DNA from: an uncultured Eubacteriales bacterium
GTDB taxonomy: Bacteria > Bacillota > Clostridia > Oscillospirales > Acutalibacteraceae
Assembly (NCBI GenBank): GCA_934476025.1
Contig: CAKSNI010000001.1
Span: forward strand, 1 to 38,506
DNA length: 38,506 bases
Reading direction: 5' to 3'
Positions within the stretch are counted from its first letter, which is position 1. Every line of letters begins with the position of its first letter. The notes under the pieces were generated by a model, which was given only the letters and a program-made list of their open reading frames with translations, was not told where the DNA came from and did not search any database. This document shows positions 1 to 8,099 of the stretch, piece by piece. The translations under genes and the position numbers were made by a program.

Positions 1-363
1 AACGAAATCCGGGTGGGTGACAATGACACCCTTTCGGCCCTTTCGGCCGTTGCTTCCCGGGCGGATCTGCTGGTGCTGCTGTCGGATATTGACGGTCTTT
101 TTGATCAGGATCCACACCAAAATCCCGATGCCCAGCTGATCTCCCGGGTGGAAAAGCTGGACGACTCCGTTTTTGCTCTGGCCGGGGCGGCCGGAACGCA
201 GCTCGGAACCGGCGGAATGGTCACCAAACTGCACGCCGCCGCCATTTGCATGAACGCCGGCATCGATATGGTGATTACCAACGGGAGCCGCCCGGAAGAT
301 CTGTATGATATTTTTGCCGGAAAATCGGTGGGTACCTATTTTTGTGCGGGAGGAAAGTTATGA
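1..363 (+). CDS. proB: Glutamate 5-kinase, C-terminal part (5' end outside window)
   Basis: This is the C-terminal 120 codons of an amino-acid-kinase-fold protein that phosphorylates glutamate, the first step of proline synthesis. The frame is open from base 1 (NEIRVGDNDTLSA), so the gene starts before the window. Visible family motifs are the GDND-TLSA segment, DLLVLLSDIDGLF, the GTGGMVTKL nucleotide/substrate loop, and the closing IFAGKSVGTYF. The protein stops directly after the kinase fold, so it lacks the C-terminal PUA domain found in many ProB proteins. The stop codon overlaps the proA start (ATGA), which indicates translational coupling within a proBAC operon. Identification is secure from the motifs and the proA/proC neighbours. 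Confidence 0.95.
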   Translation, partial: NEIRVGDNDTLSALSAVASRADLLVLLSDIDGLFDQDPHQNPDAQLISRVEKLDDSVFALAGAAGTQLGTGGMVTKLHAAAICMNAGIDMVITNGSRPEDLYDIFAGKSVGTYFCAGGKL

Positions 364-1616
364 CAACCAAAGAAGTTTTGCTTCGTGCCAAAGCGGCCTG
401 TGAAAAGGCCTATTTGCTGAGCAGTGACGATAAAAACCGGGCTTTGTCCCTGTTGGCTGATTCGCTGCTGAACCGGCAGGCGGAAATTCTCGCCGCCAAC
501 GAGCAGGATTTGGCGGCGGCCGAGAAAACCGTTTCCCCCGTAATGCTCGACCGTCTGCGGCTGAACGAAGAAAGAATCGCCGCCATGGCCGACGGCATCC
601 GTCAGGTGATTGCCCTGCCGGACCCCTGCGGCCGGGTTCTTTCCCGGGTTTCCCGGGAGAACGGGCTGGTAATTGAAAAGCTCTCTGTGCCCATCGGGGT
701 GGTTGCCATGATTTACGAAAGCCGCCCCAATGTAACGGCCGACGCGGCGGCCCTGCTGCTGAAAAGCGGCAATGTCTGTGTATTGCGCGGCGGAAAAGAG
801 GCATCAAGAACCGGGCTGGCCATGGTATCGGCCATGAAATCCGCCCTGCTTCAGAATGGGTTTGATCCGGATCTGATCGGCTGGATTGAAGATTCCTCCC
901 GCGCGAGTGCCGCCGAATTGATGACTGCCCGGGATACGGTGGATCTGCTGATCCCCCGGGGCGGCAAAGGATTGATTGATGCCTGTGTGCAAAACGCCAC
1001 CGTTCCCTGTATTCAAACCGGAACCGGCATCTGTCATGTGTATGTAGACCGGCTTGCCGATCTTTCAAAAGCCGTTCGGATCATTGAAAACGCCAAAATG
1101 AGCCGGCCGAGCGTGTGCAACGCCGAAGAAGTCTGCTTAGTGCATCAGGATGTGGCCGAATCGTTTCTGCCGATGCTCTACCACCGGTTGGTGGAGGAAC
1201 GCAAAGCCCAGGGAAAACCGGTTTGCGAACTGCGCCTTTGTGAAAAGGCCGCCCGGATCATTCCGGGAAAGGCCGCCGGCGAAGCGGATTTTGATACCGA
1301 ATTTCTCGATTACATTCTGGCGGTTCGGGTGGTGGAAAACCTGGAGGAAGCCATTCGGCACATTGCCCGGCATTCCACCCATCACAGCGATGCCATTCTC
1401 ACCGAAGATACCCGGGCGGCCCGGCGGTTTTGCGCGGCGGTGGACAGCGCGGCGGTTTATGTCAACGCTTCCACCCGGTTTACTGACGGCGGCGAATTCG
1501 GTTTCGGCTGCGAAATCGGCATTTCCACCCAAAAGCTCCACGCCCGTGGGCCGATGGGGCTGAATGAACTGACCACTTATAAATACCTCGTCCGCGGAAA
1601 CGGGCAAATTCGCTGA
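360..1616 (+). CDS. proA: Glutamate-5-semialdehyde dehydrogenase (gamma-glutamyl phosphate reductase)
   Basis: The 418-residue protein reduces gamma-glutamyl phosphate with NADPH to glutamate semialdehyde, the second step of proline synthesis. It has the normal family length. The catalytic cysteine lies in TGTGICHVYVD (about residue 225). Other family landmarks are YESRPNVTADAAALLLKSGN, RGGKEA, IPRGGKGLI, ARHSTHHSDAI and the C-terminal GFGCEIGISTQKLHARGPMGL. The ATG at 360 follows GGGAGGAAAGTT and overlaps the proB stop; an in-frame upstream TGT-containing extension from 342 would lie inside proB and lacks its own ribosome site. It is followed by proC after 19 nt. Confidence 0.97.
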   Translation: MTTKEVLLRAKAACEKAYLLSSDDKNRALSLLADSLLNRQAEILAANEQDLAAAEKTVSPVMLDRLRLNEERIAAMADGIRQVIALPDPCGRVLSRVSRENGLVIEKLSVPIGVVAMIYESRPNVTADAAALLLKSGNVCVLRGGKEASRTGLAMVSAMKSALLQNGFDPDLIGWIEDSSRASAAELMTARDTVDLLIPRGGKGLIDACVQNATVPCIQTGTGICHVYVDRLADLSKAVRIIENAKMSRPSVCNAEEVCLVHQDVAESFLPMLYHRLVEERKAQGKPVCELRLCEKAARIIPGKAAGEADFDTEFLDYILAVRVVENLEEAIRHIARHSTHHSDAILTEDTRAARRFCAAVDSAAVYVNASTRFTDGGEFGFGCEIGISTQKLHARGPMGLNELTTYKYLVRGNGQIR

Positions 1617-1635
1617 AAAAGGAGTGCCTTATTCT

Positions 1636-2436
1636 ATGGGAATTCAATACGGTTTTATCGGCTGCGGAAACATGGGCTCCGCCTTAATCCGGGCGGCGGC
1701 TCAGGGGGTTTCCAAAGAAGCCATCGGGGTGTATGATGTTCACGAAGCCAAGGCGCAGGTTCTTCGGGAATCCTGCGGCGTTTCGGTGTGTTCGCCCGAA
1801 CAGCTCTGCCGGGAAGCGGAAATTCTGTTCCTCGGGGTGAAACCGCAGGGGTTTGCCGAGTTGTTTGAAACCCTGCGTCCTCTGATCGCAGCCCGGAAGG
1901 ATCTGACCCTGTGCAGCATGGCCGCCGGGGTTTCCATTCAGGCGGTTCGGGATTTTGCCGGGCAGGATTTCCCCGTCATCCGCATCATGCCGAATCTGCC
2001 GGTCGCCTGCAAAGAAGGAATGATTCTTTGCTGTTATGACCGGGTCAGCTCCCCGGTTCGCAAGGCCTTTGCGGTCTTGATGGAAAAAGCCGGACGAATG
2101 GATGAAATCGACGAATCGAAAATCGATGCCGCCGCCGCGCTGAGCGGATGCGGCCCGGCCTATGTTTGCCTGCTGATTGAATCGCTGGCCGACGGGGCGG
2201 TTGCCTGCGGCATTTCCCGCAGCCAGGCCACCCTGTATGCCATCCAGACCGTTCTCGGAACGGCGGAATTCCTTCGGCAGACCGAATCCTCCCCCGCCGC
2301 CCTCAAGGATGCCGTGTGCAGCCCGGGCGGAACCACCATTGCCGGGGTTCTGGCGCTGGAGGAAAACCGCTTCCGTTCTGCCGGGGCGCAGGCGGTGATT
2401 CAGGCCTATCGACGCACGCTGGAGATGAAAAAGTAA
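1636..2436 (+). CDS. proC: Pyrroline-5-carboxylate reductase
   Basis: The 266-residue NAD(P)H-dependent enzyme reduces pyrroline-5-carboxylate to proline, completing the pathway with proB and proA. The N-terminal Rossmann motif YGFIGCGNMGSAL is at residues 4-16. The substrate-domain signature ALSGCGPAYVCLLIESLADG and the C-terminal DAVCSPGGTTIAGVLALEE are both present. I place the start at the ATG at 1636, 11 nt after the AAAAGGAG site at 1617-1624. A GTG at 1624 in the same frame sits inside that ribosome site and is unlikely. The stop overlaps the next start (TAATG). Confidence 0.96.
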   Translation: MGIQYGFIGCGNMGSALIRAAAQGVSKEAIGVYDVHEAKAQVLRESCGVSVCSPEQLCREAEILFLGVKPQGFAELFETLRPLIAARKDLTLCSMAAGVSIQAVRDFAGQDFPVIRIMPNLPVACKEGMILCCYDRVSSPVRKAFAVLMEKAGRMDEIDESKIDAAAALSGCGPAYVCLLIESLADGAVACGISRSQATLYAIQTVLGTAEFLRQTESSPAALKDAVCSPGGTTIAGVLALEENRFRSAGAQAVIQAYRRTLEMKK

Positions 2437-3383
2437 TGGAAATTCTGCGATTTTTTGAACAGTTCCGCTGCCCGGCGCTGGATGCCGTTTTTTCGGTTCT
2501 TACCTGTTTCGGTGAAGAAACGGTCTTTATGATTCTGGCTCTGGCGGTTTTCCTCTGCCGGGATAAATACGACGGGTATTATCTTCTGCTGACCGGCTTT
2601 TTCGGAACCCTGGCCAGCCAGTTTCTCAAAATGCTCTGCCGGATTCCCCGTCCGTGGGTAAGAGACCCTTCTTTTTCGGCGGTGGAATCGGCCAAAGCCG
2701 GGGCCGGGGGATATTCCTTCCCCAGCGGACACAGCCAAACGGCCGTCGGGCTGTTCGGCGGCGCGGCCTTGCTTTCCGAAAAGCGCCCGGTTCGCATTCT
2801 GCTGATTGCCCTTTGCCTGCTGGTTCCGATCTCCCGGATGTATCTCGGGGTGCATACCCCCTGGGATGTTTTGGTCGGGGCTTTGCTCGGGCTGCTTCCG
2901 GCGCTGGCTCTGCGGCCGGTTTTTCAAAAGGCCCGTACCCATTCCGGGGTTTTGGCCGCCGTTATGATCGGTGCCACCGCGCTGTGTGTGCTGTATTTGG
3001 TTTTTGTGACCTGTTTTCCGTGGAAGGAAGAGGTGCTCTCCCCGGAAAATATCGACAATCTTCTGCACGCCAAAAAGAACGGCTTTACCCTGACCGGATG
3101 TATTTTCGGGTTGGATCTTACCTGTTTTCTCGATGAAAAATTCCTGCATTTTGAAACCAAAACCACCCCGGGAATGGCCATATTAAAATTGCTTGGCGGC
3201 CTTTTGCTGCTGGTGGTATGCAAAGTCGGGCTGAGCGAACCGATGCTGCTCCTTTTCAAAGGAGAATATGCCGCCCGCTGTGTCCGGTATTTTCTGACGG
3301 TTTTCTGCGTCACCCTTGTGTGGCCCCTCTTTTTCCGGGAATGCATTCAGAAACCGCTCACCCGAAAGAAGGAAACCGCATGA
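2436..3383 (+). CDS. PAP2-family membrane phosphatase
   Basis: A 315-residue polytopic membrane protein of the type 2 phosphatidic acid phosphatase family. All three phosphatase motifs are visible: KMLCRIPRP (K-x6-RP, K65 to P73), PSGH at 96-99, and SRMYLGVHTPWD (SR-x5-H-x3-D), which supply the phosphate-binding and nucleophilic histidine residues. Such enzymes remove phosphate from lipid phosphates (phosphatidate, undecaprenyl pyrophosphate or phosphatidylglycerophosphate); the exact substrate cannot be read here. The C-terminal half adds several further hydrophobic segments beyond the catalytic core. Its position between proC and gpsA, with overlapping start and stop codons on both sides, fits a role in phospholipid metabolism alongside GpsA. 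Confidence 0.88.
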   Translation: MEILRFFEQFRCPALDAVFSVLTCFGEETVFMILALAVFLCRDKYDGYYLLLTGFFGTLASQFLKMLCRIPRPWVRDPSFSAVESAKAGAGGYSFPSGHSQTAVGLFGGAALLSEKRPVRILLIALCLLVPISRMYLGVHTPWDVLVGALLGLLPALALRPVFQKARTHSGVLAAVMIGATALCVLYLVFVTCFPWKEEVLSPENIDNLLHAKKNGFTLTGCIFGLDLTCFLDEKFLHFETKTTPGMAILKLLGGLLLLVVCKVGLSEPMLLLFKGEYAARCVRYFLTVFCVTLVWPLFFRECIQKPLTRKKETA

Positions 3384-4342
3384 AAAACATCTGTGTAATC
3401 GGCTGCGGCCGCTGGGGTTCTCTGATTGCCTGGTATCTGGACCGGCTTCACCACCGTGTCACCCTGTACGGGCGGCCCGGTTCGGCCCATATGCAGCAGT
3501 TTCTCACTACCCGTTCCAACGGGCTGCTGACCCTGCCGGAAAGCGTCGTCCTTTCTACCGATATCCAATCGGCCAAAGAAGCGGAAATTCTGGTTATTTC
3601 GGTCAATTCTCAGGGGCTTCGGGCCCTGATGCGACAGCTGGCCGATCTGCCGCTGCAAAACCCGACGGTGGTTCTTTGCATGAAGGGGTTAGAAATCGAC
3701 ACCGGCAAACGGCTTTCCGAAATTGCCGAAGAATATCTTCCCACCGCGAAAATCGCCGTATGGCTCGGTCCGGGCCATGTGCAGGAATTCACCCGGGGCA
3801 TTCCGAACTGTATGGTGATTGACAGCCGGGATCCCGACACCAAACGGGAACTGGTGGAACAGTTCAAGGGGCCGCTCATCCGGTTCTATCTCGGAGAGGA
3901 TCTGATCGGCAACGAAATCGGCGCGGCCGCCAAAAATGTCATCGGTATTGCGGCCGGAATGCTGGACGGGCTGAATCTTTCCACCCTGAAGGGGGCGCTC
4001 ATGGCCCGCGGCACCCGGGAGATTGCCCGGCTGATTGCCAAAATGGGCGGCAACGAACTTTCGGCCTACGGACTTTGCCATCTCGGCGATTACGAAGCCA
4101 CCGTTTTTTCCAAATACAGCCACAACCGGCAGTTCGGCGAAAATTTTGTGAAGGGCGAACCCTATCGGGATCTGGCCGAGGGGTATTATACCGTCCGGGC
4201 CATTCTGCAACTGGCCGACCGTCACGGGGTGGAACTCCCCATTTGTTCCACGGTCTATGAAATCCTGTATCATCACAAGGATACCCGCAAAGCCTTTGAC
4301 GATCTGTTCGCCCGTTCGATTAAATCGGAATTTCTTCCGTAA
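3380..4342 (+). CDS. gpsA: NAD(P)-dependent glycerol-3-phosphate dehydrogenase
   Basis: The 320-residue enzyme makes sn-glycerol 3-phosphate from dihydroxyacetone phosphate for phospholipid synthesis. It shows the N-terminal dinucleotide motif VIGCGRWGSLIAWYL, the catalytic-lysine region AAKNVIGIAAGMLDGLNLSTLKGALMARG, and the C-terminal LCHLGDYEATVFSKYSHNRQFG, which corresponds to the GLxGxGDLxxTxxSxxSRNRxxG signature. It is a divergent member: LGPGHVQEF replaces the usual GPSHAxE. The ATG at 3380 overlaps the PAP2 stop; longer frames from 3218 lie within PAP2. It is the last gene of the overlapping run, as a fresh promoter begins 3 nt after its stop. Confidence 0.9.
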   Translation: MKNICVIGCGRWGSLIAWYLDRLHHRVTLYGRPGSAHMQQFLTTRSNGLLTLPESVVLSTDIQSAKEAEILVISVNSQGLRALMRQLADLPLQNPTVVLCMKGLEIDTGKRLSEIAEEYLPTAKIAVWLGPGHVQEFTRGIPNCMVIDSRDPDTKRELVEQFKGPLIRFYLGEDLIGNEIGAAAKNVIGIAAGMLDGLNLSTLKGALMARGTREIARLIAKMGGNELSAYGLCHLGDYEATVFSKYSHNRQFGENFVKGEPYRDLAEGYYTVRAILQLADRHGVELPICSTVYEILYHHKDTRKAFDDLFARSIKSEFLP

Positions 4343-4345
4343 CGA

Positions 4346-4374
4346 TTGACAAATCCGGCCGGGTGTGCTACAAT
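4346..4374 (+). promoter_or_regulatory. Sigma-A promoter P1 upstream of the leader
   Basis: TTGACA at 4346-4351 and TACAAT at 4369-4374 are separated by exactly 17 nt, a near-consensus sigma-A promoter. It predicts transcription starting near 4381, immediately at the base of the hexaloop hairpin described next. It begins 3 nt after the gpsA stop codon. Confidence 0.85.
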
Positions 4375-4382
4375 ATTTTCTC

Positions 4383-4438
4383 GTGAGCAACGGCGTTCAT
4401 AAAGGCGGGGTACCGTCTTTATGGGCGTCTTAATTTTT
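4383..4438 (+). promoter_or_regulatory. ANTAR-type hexaloop hairpin overlapping an intrinsic terminator (attenuator)
   Basis: Two mutually exclusive folds are visible. First, GTGAGC/GTTCAT (4383-4388 with 4395-4400) forms a 6-bp stem, including two G-U pairs, around the hexaloop AACGGC. This has A at loop position 1 and G at position 4, the consensus known for RNA targets of ANTAR proteins. Second, GGCGTTCATAAAGGCGG (4392-4408) pairs over 17 bp, with four G-U pairs, to CCGTCTTTATGGGCGTC (4413-4429) across a GGTA loop, and is followed by TTAATTTTT, an intrinsic terminator. The two folds share 4392-4400, so hairpin binding would prevent termination. Known ANTAR targets usually have two hexaloops; I find only one. 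The ANTAR gene lies about 1.3 kb downstream. Confidence 0.72.
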
Positions 4439-4483
4439 GGGTTTCCGGCAAATTTTTCGTGGCATTTTTGTGCAGAAAAGCGG

Positions 4484-4512
4484 TGGAATTTTTTTAAAAA
4501 ATATGCTATAAT
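4484..4512 (+). promoter_or_regulatory. Second promoter P2 with extended -10, after the attenuator
   Basis: TGCTATAAT (4504-4512) is an extended -10 with a perfect TATAAT hexamer at 4507-4512. The -35 position 17 nt upstream (TGGAAT, 4484-4489) is weak, as is common with extended -10 promoters. It lies downstream of the terminator and so could transcribe the glutamine-synthetase-like gene independently of attenuation. Between it and the gene is a CGGAAA/TTTCCG inverted repeat (about 4529-4550). Confidence 0.65.
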
Positions 4513-4592
4513 CGTAGCCGAACCATCCGGAAAACGGGACCGCTTTCCGAAGGAGAAAACCGACCCAACCCAAACGGGAAAGAGAGATGCGT

Positions 4593-5696
4593 ATGCAGTT
4601 TTCAAAAGAAGAAGTCGCCCAATACATTGCGGAGGAAGATGTCAAGTTTATCCGGCTTGCCTTCTGCGATCTCTACGGCAACCAAAAGAACCTTTCGGTT
4701 ATGCCCTATGGGATTCCCTCCATTCTGGAACGGGGAATCACCACCGACAGTGGCCAGCTTCCCGGCTTTGTGCCGAACAGCCCGATGGTGCTGCTGCCGG
4801 ATCCCGCCACGCTGACGGTTTTGCCCTGGCGGCCGGAGCACGGCCGGGTGGTGCGGATGTTCTGCTCGCTTGCGAATGAGTCGGGAGAAATCCTGCCGGC
4901 CGATCTTCGCAGCCGCTTAAAGCAAACCGCCGAAAAGGCGGCGCAGGCCGGGTATACCTTTACCTTTGCCGTTCGCAGCAAGTTTTATCTTTACAAAACC
5001 GATGAAACCGGCGAAGCCACCCACGAACCGTACGACCGGGCCGGCTATATGGATATTGCCCCGCTGGATAAGGGGGAAAATGTGCGCCGGGAAATCTGTT
5101 TAACGCTGGAGCAAATGGGCATTCAGCCGGAAGGTTCCCATCACGAAAGCGAACCGGGGCAAAACGAAATCGATTTTGCCCCGGCCGATCCCCTCAAAGC
5201 GGCCGATGATGCCGTGACCTTCTGCTCGGTGGTCCACACCCTGGCCGCCCGCAACGGGCTGGCCGCGGATTTTTCCGGTGATTTCGGGGGCAACGCGGCC
5301 GACAACCGCGCCCAGGTGCGTTTTCGGGTAACGGATGCCGCCGGGAAAGACCGCACCGAAGAAATTTTTGCCCGGGTAGCCGGTTTTCTGCCTGAAATGG
5401 CGGTCTTTTTCTCGGCCGGGGAAAAATCCTTCCGCCGTTTGTTCTCCGAAAGCGCCGCGGCCCCGTCGGGGTTTTGTTCCAATGTCAAAGGGGAACTCAC
5501 CGCCCGGGTAAACTGCGATCCGCGCTGCAATCCCTATCTGCTGATTTTGCTGATTCTTCAGGCGGCACTCCGGCCGGAAGGCCAAAAAGCAGCCGATTTT
5601 CCGAAGGACTACGATGAAGCCTGCCGCCTTTCCGATTCCGGCCGGCTGGTTTCCGAGGTACTGGGGAATCTTTCCGGGCTGCTCGAAAGCCGGTAG
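4593..5696 (+). CDS. Degenerate glutamine-synthetase-like protein (probable regulatory pseudoenzyme)
   Basis: A 367-residue protein homologous to type I glutamine synthetase, but shorter than the usual ~440. Recognisable parts are the N-terminal DVKFIRLAFCDLYGNQKNLSV, the SHHESEPGQNEIDF segment (metal-ligand glutamates about 175 and 182) and DPRCNPYL near the C-terminus. The usual ECEFFLY metal-ligand segment reads RSKFYLY, so both glutamates are replaced by Arg128 and Lys130. The GNGSGMH block, the NSYKRL flap and the NRS/IRIP substrate block are absent. It is therefore unlikely to make glutamine. Its position 33 nt before an ANTAR gene and behind an attenuator leader suggests nitrogen sensing, which is inference. 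The ATG at 4593 follows GAGAG by 6 nt; an ATG at 4587 is possible. Confidence 0.82.
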   Translation: MQFSKEEVAQYIAEEDVKFIRLAFCDLYGNQKNLSVMPYGIPSILERGITTDSGQLPGFVPNSPMVLLPDPATLTVLPWRPEHGRVVRMFCSLANESGEILPADLRSRLKQTAEKAAQAGYTFTFAVRSKFYLYKTDETGEATHEPYDRAGYMDIAPLDKGENVRREICLTLEQMGIQPEGSHHESEPGQNEIDFAPADPLKAADDAVTFCSVVHTLAARNGLAADFSGDFGGNAADNRAQVRFRVTDAAGKDRTEEIFARVAGFLPEMAVFFSAGEKSFRRLFSESAAAPSGFCSNVKGELTARVNCDPRCNPYLLILLILQAALRPEGQKAADFPKDYDEACRLSDSGRLVSEVLGNLSGLLESR

Positions 5697-5729
5697 GCCG
5701 GCTCCAAGAAAAAGAAAAGGGGGAAATCC

Positions 5730-6317
5730 ATGGATTTAATGGATCAGAGCAAGAGCCTTTTGCTGGTTTCTTCTTCGGAAAAGTTCAATGCCTCGGTTTC
5801 GCCCCTGTTTCGCCAGACCGCCTTTTCTCCGGTTGTTACCGCCGGCGATGTGGGAAGCGCCCGGCGGATTCTGTGTGAAAAAAGTTTTGATGCCGTGGTG
5901 ATCAACTCGCCGCTTCCCGATGAATTCGGCACGCGGCTGGCCATGGATCTGTGTTCCTCTTCCTGCGGCATTCTGCTGCTTTTAAAGGCGGAACATTTTC
6001 CGGAGGTTTGCCAGAAAACCTCTCCTCTTGGAATTTTAACGGTTTCAAAGCCCACCTCCTCGGCCCTGCTGGTTCAGGCACTGTGGCTGTTGCGCGCCAC
6101 CCGGGAGCGTCTTTTGAAAATGGAACGGAAAACCGCCACCATGGAAGAAAAGATGGCCGAAATCCGCACCGTAAACCGGGCAAAATGGGTTCTCATCGAT
6201 CAAATGAAAATGACCGAACAGGAAGCCCATCGATATATTGAAAAGCAGGCGATGGATCGCTGCGTCACCAAACAGACCGTGGCGGAACAGATCCTTCTGA
6301 CTTACCGAGAATCGTAA
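5730..6317 (+). CDS. ANTAR-domain antitermination regulator with degenerate receiver
   Basis: A 195-residue two-domain protein. Residues about 8-120 resemble a response-regulator receiver, but the phosphate-acceptor position holds Asn59 (FDAVVINSPLPDEFG) instead of Asp, so classical phosphorylation is unlikely. A coiled segment (about 122-145) leads to the C-terminal ANTAR domain (about 145-195), with the family pattern AKWVLIDQMKMTEQEAHRYIEKQAMD. ANTAR domains bind paired hexaloop RNA hairpins and prevent intrinsic termination. A candidate target sits in the leader at 4383-4438. The gene follows the glutamine-synthetase-like gene and precedes pyrG by 12 nt. The start has a good site (AAAAGGGGGAAATCC before ATG). 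Confidence 0.9.
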   Translation: MDLMDQSKSLLLVSSSEKFNASVSPLFRQTAFSPVVTAGDVGSARRILCEKSFDAVVINSPLPDEFGTRLAMDLCSSSCGILLLLKAEHFPEVCQKTSPLGILTVSKPTSSALLVQALWLLRATRERLLKMERKTATMEEKMAEIRTVNRAKWVLIDQMKMTEQEAHRYIEKQAMDRCVTKQTVAEQILLTYRES

Positions 6318-6329
6318 AGGAGAATCAGG

Positions 6330-7924
6330 ATGACAAAGTATATTTTTGTAACAGGCGGCGTGGTTTCCGGTCTGGGAAAAGGCATTACGGCTGCCTCGCT
6401 CGGCCGGCTGCTCAAGTCGCGCGGGCTGAAGGTGGCTGCGCAGAAGCTCGACCCGTATATCAATGTGGACCCGGGCACCATGAGTCCCTATCAGCACGGG
6501 GAAGTGTATGTCACCGACGACGGGGCCGAAACCGATCTGGACCTCGGGCATTACGAACGGTTTATTGACGAAAATCTGAATAAATATTCCAACCTGACCA
6601 CCGGAAAGGTATATTGGAATGTATTGAACAAAGAGCGCCGCGGCGAATATCTCGGCCGCATATCACCAACGAAATCAAGGATTTCGTTTATCGGGTAGGC
6701 AAACAGACCGATGCCGATGTGGTGATCACCGAAATCGGCGGTACCATCGGGGATATTGAATCCCAACCGTTTTTGGAGGCGGTCCGTCAGATTTCTCTGG
6801 AAGTCGGCCGGGAAAACAGCCTGTTCATCCATGTAACCCTGGTTCCTTTTTTAAGCGGTTCCGACGAACACAAGTCCAAACCCACCCAGCACTCCGTGAA
6901 GGAACTGCGCGGCATGGGCATCAACCCCAACATCATCGTTCTGCGGTGTGATGAACCGCTGGAAGAATCCATTTTCAAAAAGATTTCCCTGTTTTGTAAT
7001 GTCAAACCCGATTGCGTGATCGAAAATATCACTCTGCCCTGCCTGTACGAAGCGCCGCTGATGCTGGAAAAATCCCATTTTTCCGAAATCGTCTGCCGGG
7101 AACTGGGTATCGGAGGGGTTCAGCCGGATCTCACCGAATGGACCGAAATGGTCGAACGCATCAAATCCCGTGAAAAGGAAGTTCATATCGGCCTGGTGGG
7201 AAAATATGTCCAGCTGCATGACGCCTACCTGTCGGTGGCCGAAGCCATGCGGCACGCCGGGTACACCCTGAACACCCATATCCGGATTCACTGGATTGAT
7301 TCCGAACCCCTGAACGAAGCCAATTACCAGAAATTGCTCGCCGGGCTGGACGGCATCATTGTGCCAGGCGGTTTCGGCAGCCGCGGAATCGAAGGCATGA
7401 TTCTGGCGGCCCGCTATGCCCGGGAAAACGATATTCCCTACTTCGGCATCTGCCTGGGTATGCAGATCATGGTCATTGAATACGCCCGGAATGTGGCCGG
7501 AATCCGGGGCGCCCACTCGGGAGAATTCGACGAACTGTGCAAAGACAAGGTCATCGATTTCATGCCGGGGCAAAGCGACGATATCGACAAGGGCGGCACC
7601 CTGCGTCTGGGCGCCTATCCCTGCGAAATCAAACCGGGTACGGTAATGGAGCGCTGCTATCAGGCCTCCGAAATTTCCGAACGGCATCGGCATCGGTATG
7701 AATTCAACAACGAATACCGCCAGGTGCTCACCGACGCCGGGCTGACCCTTTCGGGCCTTTCCCCCGACGGCCGGCTGGTGGAAACCGTGGAACTTTCCGA
7801 CCGGGATTTCCATGTCGGGGTTCAGTTCCATCCGGAATTCAAGTCCCGTCCCAATAAAGCGCATCCCCTGTTTCGTGGCTTTATCGCCGCCGCTTTGAAA
7901 AAAGCCTCTTTAAAAAATGATTGA
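6330..7924 (+). pseudogene. pyrG: CTP synthase, frame broken by an apparent 19-nt deletion
   Basis: CTP synthase aminates UTP to CTP using glutamine. The first frame (6330-6656) encodes the normal N-terminus, MTKYIFVTGGVVSGLGKGI through NKERRGEYLG. The rest (from 6659) continues in another frame with HITNEIKDFVYRVG and runs through the glutaminase domain (FGICLGMQ nucleophile Cys, GVQFHPEF) to 7924. The conserved linker GTVQVIP, seven residues, is missing, and only two bases (CG, 6657-6658) remain where 21 are expected. Restoring 19 bases gives 538 codons, the normal length. As written, translation stops at 6698. Since pyrG is usually essential, this could be an assembly error or a true lesion. 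A second copy elsewhere is also possible. RBS AAAGGAGAATCAGG. Confidence 0.9.
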
Positions 7925-7931
7925 TCTTCCG

Positions 7932-7963
7932 GCCGCCGGGAATTTTCCCGGCGGCTTTCTTTT
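7932..7963 (+). terminator. Intrinsic terminator after pyrG
   Basis: GCCGCCGGGA pairs with TCCCGGCGGC (7932-7941 with 7946-7955), a 10-bp GC-rich stem, followed by TTTCTTTT. It lies 8 nt after the pyrG stop and ends the plus-strand operon. Confidence 0.9.
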
Positions 7964-8099
7964 AAACCGGCAAACCCTGCCCCGGGAAAAGATCCGGTGT
8001 TTTTTGACTGCCGGCAACCCGAACCTCCCCGCCCGGCGCCCCCTTGCGCACCGCCGCGCAAAAGCCAAACGAAACGGTGGATAAACCGTCCGGAAACAC

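Noticed and set aside
4401..4430. A second ANTAR hexaloop within the leader
   Set aside because: Candidate loops AAAGGC, AAGGCG, ACCGTC and ATGGGC have A and G at the right places or nearly so, but none is flanked by a stem of even three base pairs.
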